Shown here: positions 9,771 through 17,647 of the stretch, piece after piece
How the letters are laid out: each line of letters opens with the position of its first letter
How positions within the stretch are numbered: the first letter of the stretch is position 1
NCBI RefSeq assembly: GCF_003312915.1
Contig: NZ_CP030261.1
Location: forward strand, 2,232,001 to 2,296,000
Source: Flavobacterium fluviale
GTDB taxonomy: Bacteria; Bacteroidota; Bacteroidia; Flavobacteriales; Flavobacteriaceae
DNA: 64,000 nt
Direction: 5' to 3'
Notes under the pieces: generated by a model
The model's input: the letters and a program-made list of their open reading frames with translations, nothing else
Database searches by the model: none
Told to the model about the DNA's origin: nothing
Translations under genes and position numbers: made by a program

Positions 9771-12221
9771 TTAATTTTGTTCATTGTTAAAAAATTGATC
9801 AAGAGCATTTAAATCTAAGATGTTTACGCTGCGTGCTTTACTGCCTTCGAACGGACCAACGATTCCTGCTGCTTCCAGCTGATCGATCAAACGACCGGCT
9901 CTGTTGTATCCTAATTTTAATTTTCGCTGCAATAAAGAAGCAGAACCCTGCTGTGCATTGACAATAATCTCTGCCGCTTCTCTAAATAAAGTATCTCTTT
10001 CAGAAATATCTATATCAAGATTAATGCCACTTTCTTCTCCAACGAACTCTGGAAGTAAATAAGCTGTAGCATATGCTTTCTGTCCGCCAATAAAATCTGT
10101 GATTTTTTCAACTTCAGGAGTATCAATAAATGCACATTGTACACGTACAACGTCATTTCCGTTAGTATATAATAAATCTCCACGACCAATTAACTGGTCG
10201 GCTCCTTGGGTATCAAGAATTGTTCGAGAGTCAATTTTAGAAGTTACTCTAAAAGCAATTCTCGCAGGGAAATTGGCTTTAATTAAACCTGTAATAACGT
10301 TTACGGATGGTCTTTGTGTTGCAATAATTAAGTGAATTCCAATCGCACGCGCCAATTGTGCTAAACGGGCAATAGGAATTTCGACTTCTTTTCCAGCCGT
10401 CATAATCAAATCGGCAAACTCATCGACAACTAATACGATGTAAGGTAAAAATCGGTGGCCAGCCTCAGGATTTAATTTTCTGGATTTGAATTTTTCGTTG
10501 TACTCTTTAATATTACGAACCATCGCATCTTTTAGTAAAGAATAACGATTGTCCATTTCCACACAAAGTGAATTTAAAGTATTTACAACTTTTGCATTAT
10601 CAGTAATAATAGCATCTTCCGTATCTGGAAGTTTGGCTAAATAATGTCTTTCTATTTTATTAAAAAGTGTAAGCTCTACTTTTTTCGGATCGACTAAAAC
10701 AAATTTTACTTCGGCTGGATGTTTTTTGTATAATAATGAAGTTAAAACTGCATTTAATCCAACAGATTTTCCTTGTCCAGTAGCACCCGCCATTAATAAG
10801 TGAGGCATTTTGGCTAAATCGACAACAAAAGTTTCATTCGAAATGGTTTTTCCTAAAGCAATTGGCAGTTCCATTTCAGCTTCTTGGAACTTAGCCGCTC
10901 CAATAACACTTTTCATAGAAACCATAGTTGGATTTTTGTTCGGAACTTCAATACCAATCGTTCCTTTTCCTGGAATTGGCGCAATAATACGAATCCCTAG
11001 TGCAGATAATGATAGGGCTATATCATCTTCTAAACTCTTAATTTTAGAAATTCTAATTCCTGCTTCGGGTACAATTTCATATAAAGTAACCGATGGTCCA
11101 ACGGTTGCTTTGATTTGTGCAATTTCAATTTTGTAGTTACGAAGCGTATCTACAATTTTGTTTTTATTTTCTTCTAATTCTTCTTGATTGATTGTAATTC
11201 CGCCAGTCGAATATTCTTTTAATAAATCGATGGTTGGAAATTTGTAATTGGATAGATCTAAAGTCGGGTCAAATAATCCGAAATCGGCAACTAGACGTGA
11301 AGCTAAGTTTTCTTCAATAATATCTTCTTCTTCCGCTTTTTCAATTACAAAGGCTTCATCTGGAGAAACTAACGGTAATTCTTGTTTTGGAGCAATTGGT
11401 TTTAAAATCGGATTTAACTCAATTTCTGAAGAATGAGAAATAGTTGGTTTTAAAGCCTCTTTGTTAAGTTCGAATTGCGTGTCAACAGTTTTGATATGAA
11501 TATTATCCAAATCTGGGTCATTTTCTGGTTCTTCAACAGAAAATTCCTCTAAGTTGTAAGCACTTTCCGGGTGTGGAACAGCAGGTTTTAGAGTGCTCAA
11601 TTCTGATTTGAATTCTTTTTTAGTAGAATCAAAATACGATTGAATTTTTTCTGGTGATAATTTAATTTTAAAAATTAAATACACAATTAATCCGAAAAGG
11701 AGAGTAAGTAAAGTACCTGTTTTTCCGATATAATCTTGTAGAAATAAATTGAGTTCGTAACCAATTGTACCGCCTAATTCTGGCGCAGAAGTAGCAAAGA
11801 AACCAAACAAAATAGAAATAATGATGATGGCAAAAATATCCCAAAACCAAGTATTTTTTAGCTTTTGAGTCGAAAGCTCCAAAGCGAGAAACATTCCGGT
11901 AAGGAAAAATAAACGAACTAATATGAAAGAGGCAAGTCCGAAACCTTTATAGATGATCAGGTCTGCTAGATAAGCTCCGAATTTTCCGAGCCAGTTTTCA
12001 GCAGCTTCAGTTCGATCTCCCAATTGGTTTACAACACTTTGGTCAGTCTGCCATTGTCCGTTAACGTAAAAAGAGATGAATGCAACTAGTAATGCAACCG
12101 AAAAAAGAACCAAAAGACAGCCTAAAACAAATTTTTGTTGTTTGGATATCTTAAAAGATCTTTTACTTCCTTCTTGTTTTTCGTTTTTTTTATCTACAGT
12201 TTCTTTTTTATTTTTTGCCAT
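9771..12221 (-). CDS. ftsK: DNA translocase FtsK
   Basis: 816 residues. N-terminal basic Lys-rich tail followed by four membrane segments (residues about 30-190), an acidic linker (about 200-330), then the motor: beta-domain IKATVGPSVTLYEIVPEAG, Walker A GATGQGKSVGLN (about residue 480), VLVDPKKVELTLF, Walker B VLVVDEFADLIM and ATQRPSVNVITGLIKANFP. The C-terminal winged-helix gamma domain (SASLLQRKLKLGYNRAGRLI) would read KOPS-like polar sequences. FtsK hexamers at the septum pump chromosome ends and activate dimer resolution. The linker is short compared with E. coli. Gap of 18 bp to dgkA upstream. Confidence 0.96.
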   Translation of the reverse strand: MAKNKKETVDKKNEKQEGSKRSFKISKQQKFVLGCLLVLFSVALLVAFISFYVNGQWQTDQSVVNQLGDRTEAAENWLGKFGAYLADLIIYKGFGLASFILVRLFFLTGMFLALELSTQKLKNTWFWDIFAIIIISILFGFFATSAPELGGTIGYELNLFLQDYIGKTGTLLTLLFGLIVYLIFKIKLSPEKIQSYFDSTKKEFKSELSTLKPAVPHPESAYNLEEFSVEEPENDPDLDNIHIKTVDTQFELNKEALKPTISHSSEIELNPILKPIAPKQELPLVSPDEAFVIEKAEEEDIIEENLASRLVADFGLFDPTLDLSNYKFPTIDLLKEYSTGGITINQEELEENKNKIVDTLRNYKIEIAQIKATVGPSVTLYEIVPEAGIRISKIKSLEDDIALSLSALGIRIIAPIPGKGTIGIEVPNKNPTMVSMKSVIGAAKFQEAEMELPIALGKTISNETFVVDLAKMPHLLMAGATGQGKSVGLNAVLTSLLYKKHPAEVKFVLVDPKKVELTLFNKIERHYLAKLPDTEDAIITDNAKVVNTLNSLCVEMDNRYSLLKDAMVRNIKEYNEKFKSRKLNPEAGHRFLPYIVLVVDEFADLIMTAGKEVEIPIARLAQLARAIGIHLIIATQRPSVNVITGLIKANFPARIAFRVTSKIDSRTILDTQGADQLIGRGDLLYTNGNDVVRVQCAFIDTPEVEKITDFIGGQKAYATAYLLPEFVGEESGINLDIDISERDTLFREAAEIIVNAQQGSASLLQRKLKLGYNRAGRLIDQLEAAGIVGPFEGSKARSVNILDLNALDQFFNNEQN

Positions 12222-12239
12222 TCTTGCGTTTTCCTTTGC

Positions 12240-12614
12240 CTAAATAAATTTTGGAATATAAATAATCAAGCCTATTGCTATTGCAGTCATTGCGGCAAAA
12301 AATACCGCTCCGGCAGCAATATCTTTAATAAATCCGATTCGTTTGCTGTAATCAGGATGAATAAAATCGGCAATTTTTTCAACTGCTGTATTTAGTCCTT
12401 CAACACTTAAAACTAAACCGATTGCCATTGTTTGACAAAGCCATTCGGTTTGTGAAATATGAAAATAGAACCCAGCGATGGTCATGATAATTCCTAATGA
12501 GAATTGAACCATAACGCTGTGTTCTGTTTTAATCAATTTTACAGCTCCTTTAAAAGCATAAGTAACGCTTTTTAACCGACCTGTAACAAAAGTATTATCT
12601 TTTTGAAACTCCAT
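12240..12614 (-). CDS. dgkA: Diacylglycerol kinase / undecaprenol kinase family membrane protein
   Basis: 124 residues with three transmembrane segments (about 38-58, 64-82, 98-120). VEGLNTAVEKIADF carries the catalytic Glu and the NTA(I/V)E signature of the DgkA family; KDIAAGAVFFAA is the conserved segment before the last helix. In this trimeric family the Gram-negative members phosphorylate diacylglycerol and the Gram-positive ones undecaprenol; the sequence alone does not decide the lipid. Sits between tpx (13 bp) and ftsK (18 bp) in one operon. Confidence 0.9.
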   Translation of the reverse strand: MEFQKDNTFVTGRLKSVTYAFKGAVKLIKTEHSVMVQFSLGIIMTIAGFYFHISQTEWLCQTMAIGLVLSVEGLNTAVEKIADFIHPDYSKRIGFIKDIAAGAVFFAAMTAIAIGLIIYIPKFI

Positions 12615-12627
12615 TTAGAGGAAAATA

Positions 12628-13125
12628 TTATAGCGCTGCTAAAGCTGCTTCGTAATTTGGTTCGTTTGCAATTTCAGCAACTTGTTCTGTGTGAACGATT
12701 TTTCCATCTGCATCAACAACAATAATAGCTCTTGAGTGTAAACCAGCTAAAGGTCCGTCAACGATTTCTAAACCATTTGCTTTACCAAAATCACCTGATT
12801 GAAAATCTGATAAGTTTACAACATTTTCTAAACCTTCAGCACCACAAAAACGTTTTTGAGCGAAAGGTAAATCTCTAGAAATACATAAAACAGTTGTGTT
12901 CTCTAATCCGCTTGCACTTTCGTTGAATTTTCTAACAGATGCAGCACAAGTTCCAGTATCAACACTTGGGAAAATGTTTAAAACTAATTTTTTACCAGCG
13001 AAGTTACTTAATGAAGCAACAGATAAGTCATTTTGTACTAATTTAAAGTCAGCTAATTGTGATCCAACTGCTGGTAACTCGCCTGATGTATGAACTGGAT
13101 TTCCTCCTAATGTGATAGATGCCAT
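12628..13125 (-). CDS. tpx: Thiol peroxidase (Tpx, atypical 2-Cys peroxiredoxin)
   Basis: 165 residues, the usual Tpx length. The peroxidatic Cys is in [17 protein letters not shown] (TGTC in place of the more common TPVC), and the resolving Cys in [15 protein letters not shown] about 34 residues later, the Tpx spacing. The start [18 protein letters not shown] is typical. It reduces hydrogen peroxide and organic hydroperoxides with thioredoxin as donor, in the cytosol or periplasm; a thioredoxin gene lies 0.8 kb away. First gene of the operon running to the thioesterase. Confidence 0.95.
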   Translation of the reverse strand: MASITLGGNPVHTSGELPAVGSQLADFKLVQNDLSVASLSNFAGKKLVLNIFPSVDTGTCAASVRKFNESASGLENTTVLCISRDLPFAQKRFCGAEGLENVVNLSDFQSGDFGKANGLEIVDGPLAGLHSRAIIVVDADGKIVHTEQVAEIANEPNYEAALAAL

Positions 13126-13151
13126 GATTTTTGTTTAAAATTAATGAGGCT

Positions 13152-13159
13152 CAAAAGTA
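13152..13159 (-). promoter_or_regulatory. Possible -7 box for tpx operon
   Basis: The minus strand reads TACTTTTG, matching TAnnTTTG, 27 bp before the tpx start codon. The same octamer stands before the peroxiredoxin gene. No clear -33 TTG was found here. Confidence 0.4.
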
Positions 13160-13295
13160 AGGATTAATATTTGAATCTAAAAGTATTTGTTGAGGGTTTA
13201 AAGAGAGATTAAGGATGGTTTTTGGATAGCCTCGAATTCACGAATTTTTTTAAATATTTTAGATTTTAGAGGGTAGATTTTAGATTTGTGACGTC

Positions 13296-13399
13296 TGTCA
13301 GGCTGAGCGAAGTCGAGGCCAAAGTAAATTTCTCCATGATCTGATTCATTATTTTTGTTGAATTACTTTGCGCGGGCTTCGACTTCGCTCAGCCGGACA
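13296..13399. repeat. Inverted repeat with GGCTGAGCGAAGTCGA arms
   Basis: Imperfect inverted repeat: arms at 13296-13320 (core GGCTGAGCGAAGTCGAGGCC) and 13374-13399 (core GGGCTTCGACTTCGCTCAGCC), about 53 bp apart, in the 405-bp gap between tpx and the next gene. GC-rich against an AT-rich background. Arms of this type recur in intergenic DNA of many Bacteroidota. The rest of the gap (13126-13530) holds the tpx upstream sequence and a terminator; no gene is seen. Confidence 0.7.
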
Positions 13400-13455
13400 A
13401 ATTTTGCGTGAAATCGAGACTGAAAGCTAACAAATGAAAACTGAGACTAAAAACC

Positions 13456-13486
13456 AAAAAAAAAACGTCTCTACAAAATAGAAACG
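13456..13486 (-). terminator. Intrinsic terminator after the small conserved gene
   Basis: On the minus strand a 7-bp stem (CGTTTCT/AGAGACG, one G-U pair, loop of 7) is followed by a run of ten T. It lies 45 bp past the stop of the 85-residue gene. Confidence 0.6.
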
Positions 13487-13530
13487 CTTTCTCAGTCATG
13501 TTTTTTATTTTTTCTGATATAAAGTCCGAT

Positions 13531-13788
13531 TTATTTATCGATTGAACCCAAAACACGTTTCATGAACGTATTTAGAGCTTCTTTTTTATCTGTTCCTTGA
13601 GCAACCAATTTTTGCACTTCAAGGGCACCGTACATATTCGAAATCAATTCGCCAATCACGTCTAATTCTTCATCTTTAAGAGAAGGAATTTCGGTCATCG
13701 CTTCCAAAACTTCGATCGTTTCAATGATATAATCCTGATCGTTTTCTTCGATAAATTGCATTAAATGCTTTATTACTGGTAATTTCAT
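13531..13788 (-). CDS. Small conserved protein of unknown function (DUF6952-like)
   Basis: 85 residues, acidic and helical: MKLPVIKHLMQFIEEND, TIEVLEAMTEIPSLKDEELD, SNMYGALEVQKLVAQG. I recall proteins of this type next to thioredoxin genes in flavobacteria (annotated DUF6952), but no biochemical role is known to me. No cysteines, no leader, so a soluble cytosolic protein. It lies about 110 bp downstream of the thioredoxin gene on the same strand; the gap is filled with TTAGAC-rich short repeats. Co-occurrence suggests a role with the redox proteins; this is inference. Confidence 0.75.
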   Translation of the reverse strand: MKLPVIKHLMQFIEENDQDYIIETIEVLEAMTEIPSLKDEELDVIGELISNMYGALEVQKLVAQGTDKKEALNTFMKRVLGSIDK

Positions 13789-13898
13789 AATTTTAGACTT
13801 CTTAGATTTTTAGACATTCTTAGACTCCTTAGACTTTCTTTAATTTTTTACATCATCTAAGATGTCTAAAAATCTAAGCCAGTCTAACTAATCTAAAT

Positions 13899-14207
13899 TT
13901 AAGCAATTGCGTTTACAAGATCGATTAAAACTTCTTGTTTATTAGTTTGCGTTTCGCCAACTAATTGTCCGTTTACGAAAGTTGCGAATGTTGGCAGGTT
14001 GCTCACATTAGCTAATTTTCTAGATTCAGGAGAGTTTTCTGCATCAACCAAAACAAAAGTGATAGCTTCATTTTCTGTTGCTAATTTTTTGAATTTTGGT
14101 TTCATAATACGGCAATTTCCACACCATGAAGCTGAATATTGTACTACTACTTTTTCGTTTTTAGCAACTAAATCTGCTAACGTATCTTCGTTTAAGTCGA
14201 TTAACAT
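13899..14207 (-). CDS. Thioredoxin-family protein
   Basis: 102 residues, one thioredoxin domain. Active site SASWCGNCRIMKPKF, i.e. CGNC instead of the classical CGPC; the cis-Pro segment is SNLPTFATF. No leader, so cytosolic. The changed dipeptide should shift the redox potential relative to thioredoxin 1. It sits between the peroxiredoxin gene (upstream) and the 85-residue gene, so it probably serves as reductant for the neighbouring peroxidases. Confidence 0.92.
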   Translation of the reverse strand: MLIDLNEDTLADLVAKNEKVVVQYSASWCGNCRIMKPKFKKLATENEAITFVLVDAENSPESRKLANVSNLPTFATFVNGQLVGETQTNKQEVLIDLVNAIA

Positions 14208-14313
14208 AGTTTTTTATTTTAAGACACTAAGCTGCTAAGGTTCTAAGCTGCTAAGTTTGCTCTCGAACCGAATAACTTTGTGTGGATTTATTTGATTTTT
14301 TTTTAAAGTCGTT

Positions 14314-14348
14314 GAGATTCTAAGATCTAAGTTCAATCTTAGAATCTC
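14314..14348. repeat. 13-bp inverted repeat in TCTAAG-rich spacer
   Basis: Perfect arms GAGATTCTAAGAT (14314-14326) and ATCTTAGAATCTC (14336-14348), loop of 9, between the peroxiredoxin and thioredoxin genes. Flanking DNA repeats CTAAG words in both directions (AAGCTGCTAAG near 14227-14250, CTTAGCAGCTTAA near 14425). It could attenuate read-through. Confidence 0.6.
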
Positions 14349-14432
14349 TTGACTTTTATTGTAGAATTGTATTTAAGATTCAAAAGTTAAGTTAAAAAAC
14401 TTAGCCTCTTAGAAACTTATTATCTTAGCAGC

Positions 14433-15071
14433 TTAATTAGCGCTTAAGTATTCAGCAGTACTTACTCTGTCTGCAGACATAGCTTCTTTACCAGCTTCCC
14501 AGTTTGCAGGACAAACTTCACCTTTAGTCTGGATGTGAGTGTAAGCATCAACCATTCTTAAGTATTCGTTTACGTTACGTCCTAATGGCATATCGTTTAC
14601 ACTTTCGTGGAAGATTTTTCCAGTTTCGTCAATAAGGTAAGTAGCTCTGTAAGTTACGTTTGAACCTTCGATGATAACTGAATCAGTATCTTCGCTGTAG
14701 CTTGTAGATTCGATATCAAGAATACCTAAAATGTTAGCTAAGTTACGGTTTGTATCAGCTAAAATTGGGTAAGTAATACCTTCGATTCCACCATTGTTTT
14801 TTGGAGTATTTAACCAAGCAAAGTGAACTTCGTTTGTGTCACAAGAAGCACCAATTACGATAGTATTTCTTTGCTCAAATTCTGGTAATGCAGCTTGAAA
14901 GGCGTGTAATTCAGTTGGACATACAAAAGTAAAATCTTTTGGGTACCAAAATAAAAGTACTTTTTTATTGTTGTTTACTGCTTCTTCAAAAATGTTGATT
15001 TTTAAATTGTCACCCATTTCTGAGATAGCATCTACTGCAATACTTGGGAATTTTTTTCCTACTAAAGACAT
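14433..15071 (-). CDS. Typical 2-Cys peroxiredoxin (AhpC/Prx1 type)
   Basis: 212 residues. Peroxidatic Cys in DFTFVCPTELHAFQ (about residue 51), resolving Cys in GEVCPANWEAG (about residue 176), with the Prx1-type C-terminal tail. Decameric enzymes of this type reduce peroxides and peroxynitrite using thioredoxin or AhpF. No AhpF gene is adjacent; the thioredoxin-family gene 226 bp downstream is the obvious candidate donor. The C-terminus lacks a clear YF motif, suggesting a robust, less easily over-oxidised form (inference). Confidence 0.94.
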   Translation of the reverse strand: MSLVGKKFPSIAVDAISEMGDNLKINIFEEAVNNNKKVLLFWYPKDFTFVCPTELHAFQAALPEFEQRNTIVIGASCDTNEVHFAWLNTPKNNGGIEGITYPILADTNRNLANILGILDIESTSYSEDTDSVIIEGSNVTYRATYLIDETGKIFHESVNDMPLGRNVNEYLRMVDAYTHIQTKGEVCPANWEAGKEAMSADRVSTAEYLSAN

Positions 15072-15106
15072 ATTTTTCGTTTTACGTTAAAAATTTATTT
15101 CTGGTG

Positions 15107-15138
15107 CAAAAGTAGGGCATAAGTACAGGTACTTACAA
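15107..15138 (-). promoter_or_regulatory. Probable promoter of the peroxiredoxin gene
   Basis: On the minus strand TTG (15138-15136) is followed after 21 bp by TACTTTTG (15114-15107), fitting the TTG-N17-23-TAnnTTTG pattern of Bacteroidota primary-sigma promoters. It ends 36 bp before the start codon. Confidence 0.5.
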
Positions 15139-15196
15139 TAAGATGTGATTATTAATATTTATAAGTTGATAGTATTTGGTTATTACTAACTGTAAG

Positions 15197-16810
15197 TTAT
15201 TGGATATCAATATTTACAGGAAGAGTCCCATTGCAAGGAATATTTTCTAAAAATTGATTTCCTGCTGTTTTTTGAAATTCATCAAAATCCTGATAGGCTT
15301 GAATTAGCCCTGAAGCCTTTTTTAGATTCGGAATTATGGGCAAAACGTATGGATTTCCGAAAACATAAACGATACATTTTTTGGTTTGAAGCAAATCTGA
15401 AAGCAGCGCTAAAACTTCATCGTCAATTTCAAAATTGTTCAAAGGTTTTGCCTTTGGAACAAATAATGAAATAATAATCGTTTCGAAATTTTCAAGTTCA
15501 TTTTTGATTGATGAAATATCAGAAACTTCTAAATTTTCAAAAGCAAATTCTGGTGAAGTTAATTTTGAATTTAAAGTTTTGAAAAAAGTATTTTCAGTAT
15601 TTTTATATAAACTTAGTTTCGCTAATTGATTGTTTTTAAGTGCTTCAAATGCTAATTCTCTATTTGATTTATCAATGATTTTGGTAATAGCTTCTGCGGC
15701 TATTTCCAAGTTTAATTGTGACGCATTTTCGAAGTTCAATTCGCCAGCAGTAAAAGTATTTCCAGAAAGAATTCCTGCTTTTTCTTTTGCTTTCATGATT
15801 CGGTTGAAGCTTTCTTCGATTCTTTCTGGCGAAGCATTTTTTAAGATTTCTTCAATTCCTTCTGGAACATTTTCTGCGAAGCATAAAACATCATTCCCAG
15901 CCTTAAAAGCTTCCCATTCTAAATGTCCTTTTGTTTCATATAATTTTGAAACGCTGTGCATGTTTAGAGCATCAGAAATTACCAAACCATCATACCCTAA
16001 TTTATTACGCAAAAGATTTTGAATAACTGCTTTTGATAATGTTGCAGAAGTATCTTTTCCATCATTTAAACTCGGAACAGCCAAATGACCAATCATAATT
16101 GAATCAACATTATTTTCAATTCCTTTGATGAATGGGTACAATTCGTTTTCTAATAATTCTTCTAAAGTTTGTTTTAAAACCGGAAGTCCTAAATGTGAAT
16201 CGACATTGGTGTTTCCATGTCCAGGAAAATGTTTCAGACATCCTAAAACGCCAACTTCTGACATTCCTTTTAAATATTCAACAGCAAAATTGGCTACTTT
16301 TTCTTTGTTTTCGCCAAAAGAGCGATAGCCAATTACAGGATTGTTAGGGTTATTATTGATGTCTGCCAAAGGCGATAAATTATACTGAATTCCTGCAGCT
16401 TTTAAATCAAATCCAATTTGTTTTCCAACTTCGTAAACTAAATTTGATTTACTTTCCGGTAAAGCACCAAGCGTAATCGCATAAGGATATTGCGGAGTTT
16501 TTTCAATTCGCATTGCCAATCCCCATTCTGCATCAATACTGATTAAGAGTGGAGTAGAAGCCGCTTTTTGATAACGAACAATTAAGGCTTTAATTTTTAC
16601 GTAGCTGTCATCGTTAAATACAACTTTCTTTTTGCTTTCATAATTGGTTGCAGCGCTCGCACGACTGTGAAAAAAGGTTAATCCGCCAATATTGTGTTCT
16701 TTAATAAGGCGTTCTGTTTCCTGAATGTTTTCTTCGGTATCGTTGATGAAAACAGCAGGAAAAAAGAATTGTCCCACTTTTTGTCGTAATGCTTGAGCTG
16801 TCATTTTCAT
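15197..16810 (-). CDS. Glycoside hydrolase family 3, NagZ-like beta-N-acetylglucosaminidase (leaderless)
   Basis: 537 residues. The GH3 barrel begins LRQKVGQFFFPAVF; the NagZ signature is KHFPGHGNTNVDSHLGLP (Asp-His catalytic pair in the loop), with MIGHLAVPSLND and the nucleophile Asp in GLVISDALNMHSV. A C-terminal alpha/beta domain of about 180 residues follows, as in two-domain NagZ. There is no signal peptide, so it should act in the cytosol, removing GlcNAc from GlcNAc-(anhydro)MurNAc imported by the AmpG-like permease upstream. The second GH3 gene of the locus is an exported lipoprotein, so the two differ in compartment. Last gene of the salvage locus, 2 bp after the acetyltransferase gene. 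Confidence 0.9.
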   Translation of the reverse strand: MKMTAQALRQKVGQFFFPAVFINDTEENIQETERLIKEHNIGGLTFFHSRASAATNYESKKKVVFNDDSYVKIKALIVRYQKAASTPLLISIDAEWGLAMRIEKTPQYPYAITLGALPESKSNLVYEVGKQIGFDLKAAGIQYNLSPLADINNNPNNPVIGYRSFGENKEKVANFAVEYLKGMSEVGVLGCLKHFPGHGNTNVDSHLGLPVLKQTLEELLENELYPFIKGIENNVDSIMIGHLAVPSLNDGKDTSATLSKAVIQNLLRNKLGYDGLVISDALNMHSVSKLYETKGHLEWEAFKAGNDVLCFAENVPEGIEEILKNASPERIEESFNRIMKAKEKAGILSGNTFTAGELNFENASQLNLEIAAEAITKIIDKSNRELAFEALKNNQLAKLSLYKNTENTFFKTLNSKLTSPEFAFENLEVSDISSIKNELENFETIIISLFVPKAKPLNNFEIDDEVLALLSDLLQTKKCIVYVFGNPYVLPIIPNLKKASGLIQAYQDFDEFQKTAGNQFLENIPCNGTLPVNIDIQ

Positions 16811-16812
16811 TA

Positions 16813-17262
16813 TTATAAAGTCTTTTTCATACAGACGCTGTTATCCATCTTTTCATAAGGAGGATAATTTGGAATTATGCTGTAATTTAATTTTTGATAT
16901 AAGTTAATTGCTTCCGGCTGATTTTTGCCAGTTTCGAGAATGGTGTAAGTGTAACCAACTTCCTTTGCCCAGATTTCTAATGCTGCTAAAACAGCAGATG
17001 CAATTCCTTTTTTTCTGTGATCAGGATGAACGTACATTCTTTTGATTTCTGTTATTTCTGGTTCTTTTTCTCGAAAAGCGCCACAGCCAACAGGAATTCC
17101 GTTTTCGTAATAAACAATCGTATGTTTTATTTTATCGGTTTTATTAAACTGATTGTAAAATGCATGATCTTTTCCGTCTCTAATCGCTAAATCCTGATCT
17201 AATAAAACAACCAGATTTATAAAATCAATATCGTCTGAGTTTGTTCGTTTTAAGGTAATCAT
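16813..17262 (-). CDS. GNAT-family N-acetyltransferase
   Basis: 149 residues. The acetyl-CoA site is in IKRMYVHPDHRKKGIASAVL (R/Q-x-x-G-x-G/A loop as HRKKGIA), followed by the ETGKNQPEAINLYQKLNY segment typical of GNAT motif B. Substrate unknown. Tightly packed between the TPR-like gene and nagZ in the salvage locus; amino-sugar or peptide acetylation would fit the context, but nothing in the sequence proves this. Confidence 0.88.
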   Translation of the reverse strand: MITLKRTNSDDIDFINLVVLLDQDLAIRDGKDHAFYNQFNKTDKIKHTIVYYENGIPVGCGAFREKEPEITEIKRMYVHPDHRKKGIASAVLAALEIWAKEVGYTYTILETGKNQPEAINLYQKLNYSIIPNYPPYEKMDNSVCMKKTL

Positions 17263-17284
17263 GATTTTGTGTAAAAAAGTAATT

Positions 17285-17626
17285 TTATTTCAATTTCGCT
17301 TTCTTTTGTTTAGCCAATTGTTTTTTGGTTTCAAGAGCTTTTTCCAATCTGTTTTTAAAACGGAAAAGCTTTGGCAGTCCTTCTAATCGGTCTTCAATGG
17401 TGATTTCTTCGTAAACGATAATGGCTTTTTCTAAAACTCGAATTTCATTTTCCAGATCATTTTGGTTTTTGTAAATCGTTGCTAATCGATCGTAAGGGTG
17501 ATTTCCTTTAAAACCTTCTGCAGCATTTTGTTCATACAACTCAATTGCTTTGTCAAGATCTCCGTTTTTTTCGAACTCAGCTCCTTTCAGATTGCGTTCG
17601 GCCTGCAAATTTTCATTGATTTCCAT
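17285..17626 (-). CDS. Small TPR-like protein
   Basis: 113 residues, all helical. AEFEKNGDLDKAIELYEQNAAEGF and PYDRLATIYKNQNDLENEIRVLEKAI resemble two degenerate tetratricopeptide repeats (A/G, Y and A positions kept). Lys-rich C-terminus. No leader. Likely a protein-interaction module; partner unknown. It lies 21 bp from the MFS gene and 22 bp from the GNAT gene. Confidence 0.7.
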   Translation of the reverse strand: MEINENLQAERNLKGAEFEKNGDLDKAIELYEQNAAEGFKGNHPYDRLATIYKNQNDLENEIRVLEKAIIVYEEITIEDRLEGLPKLFRFKNRLEKALETKKQLAKQKKAKLK

Positions 17627-17647
17627 ATATAAAAGTTTGATTTGGGA

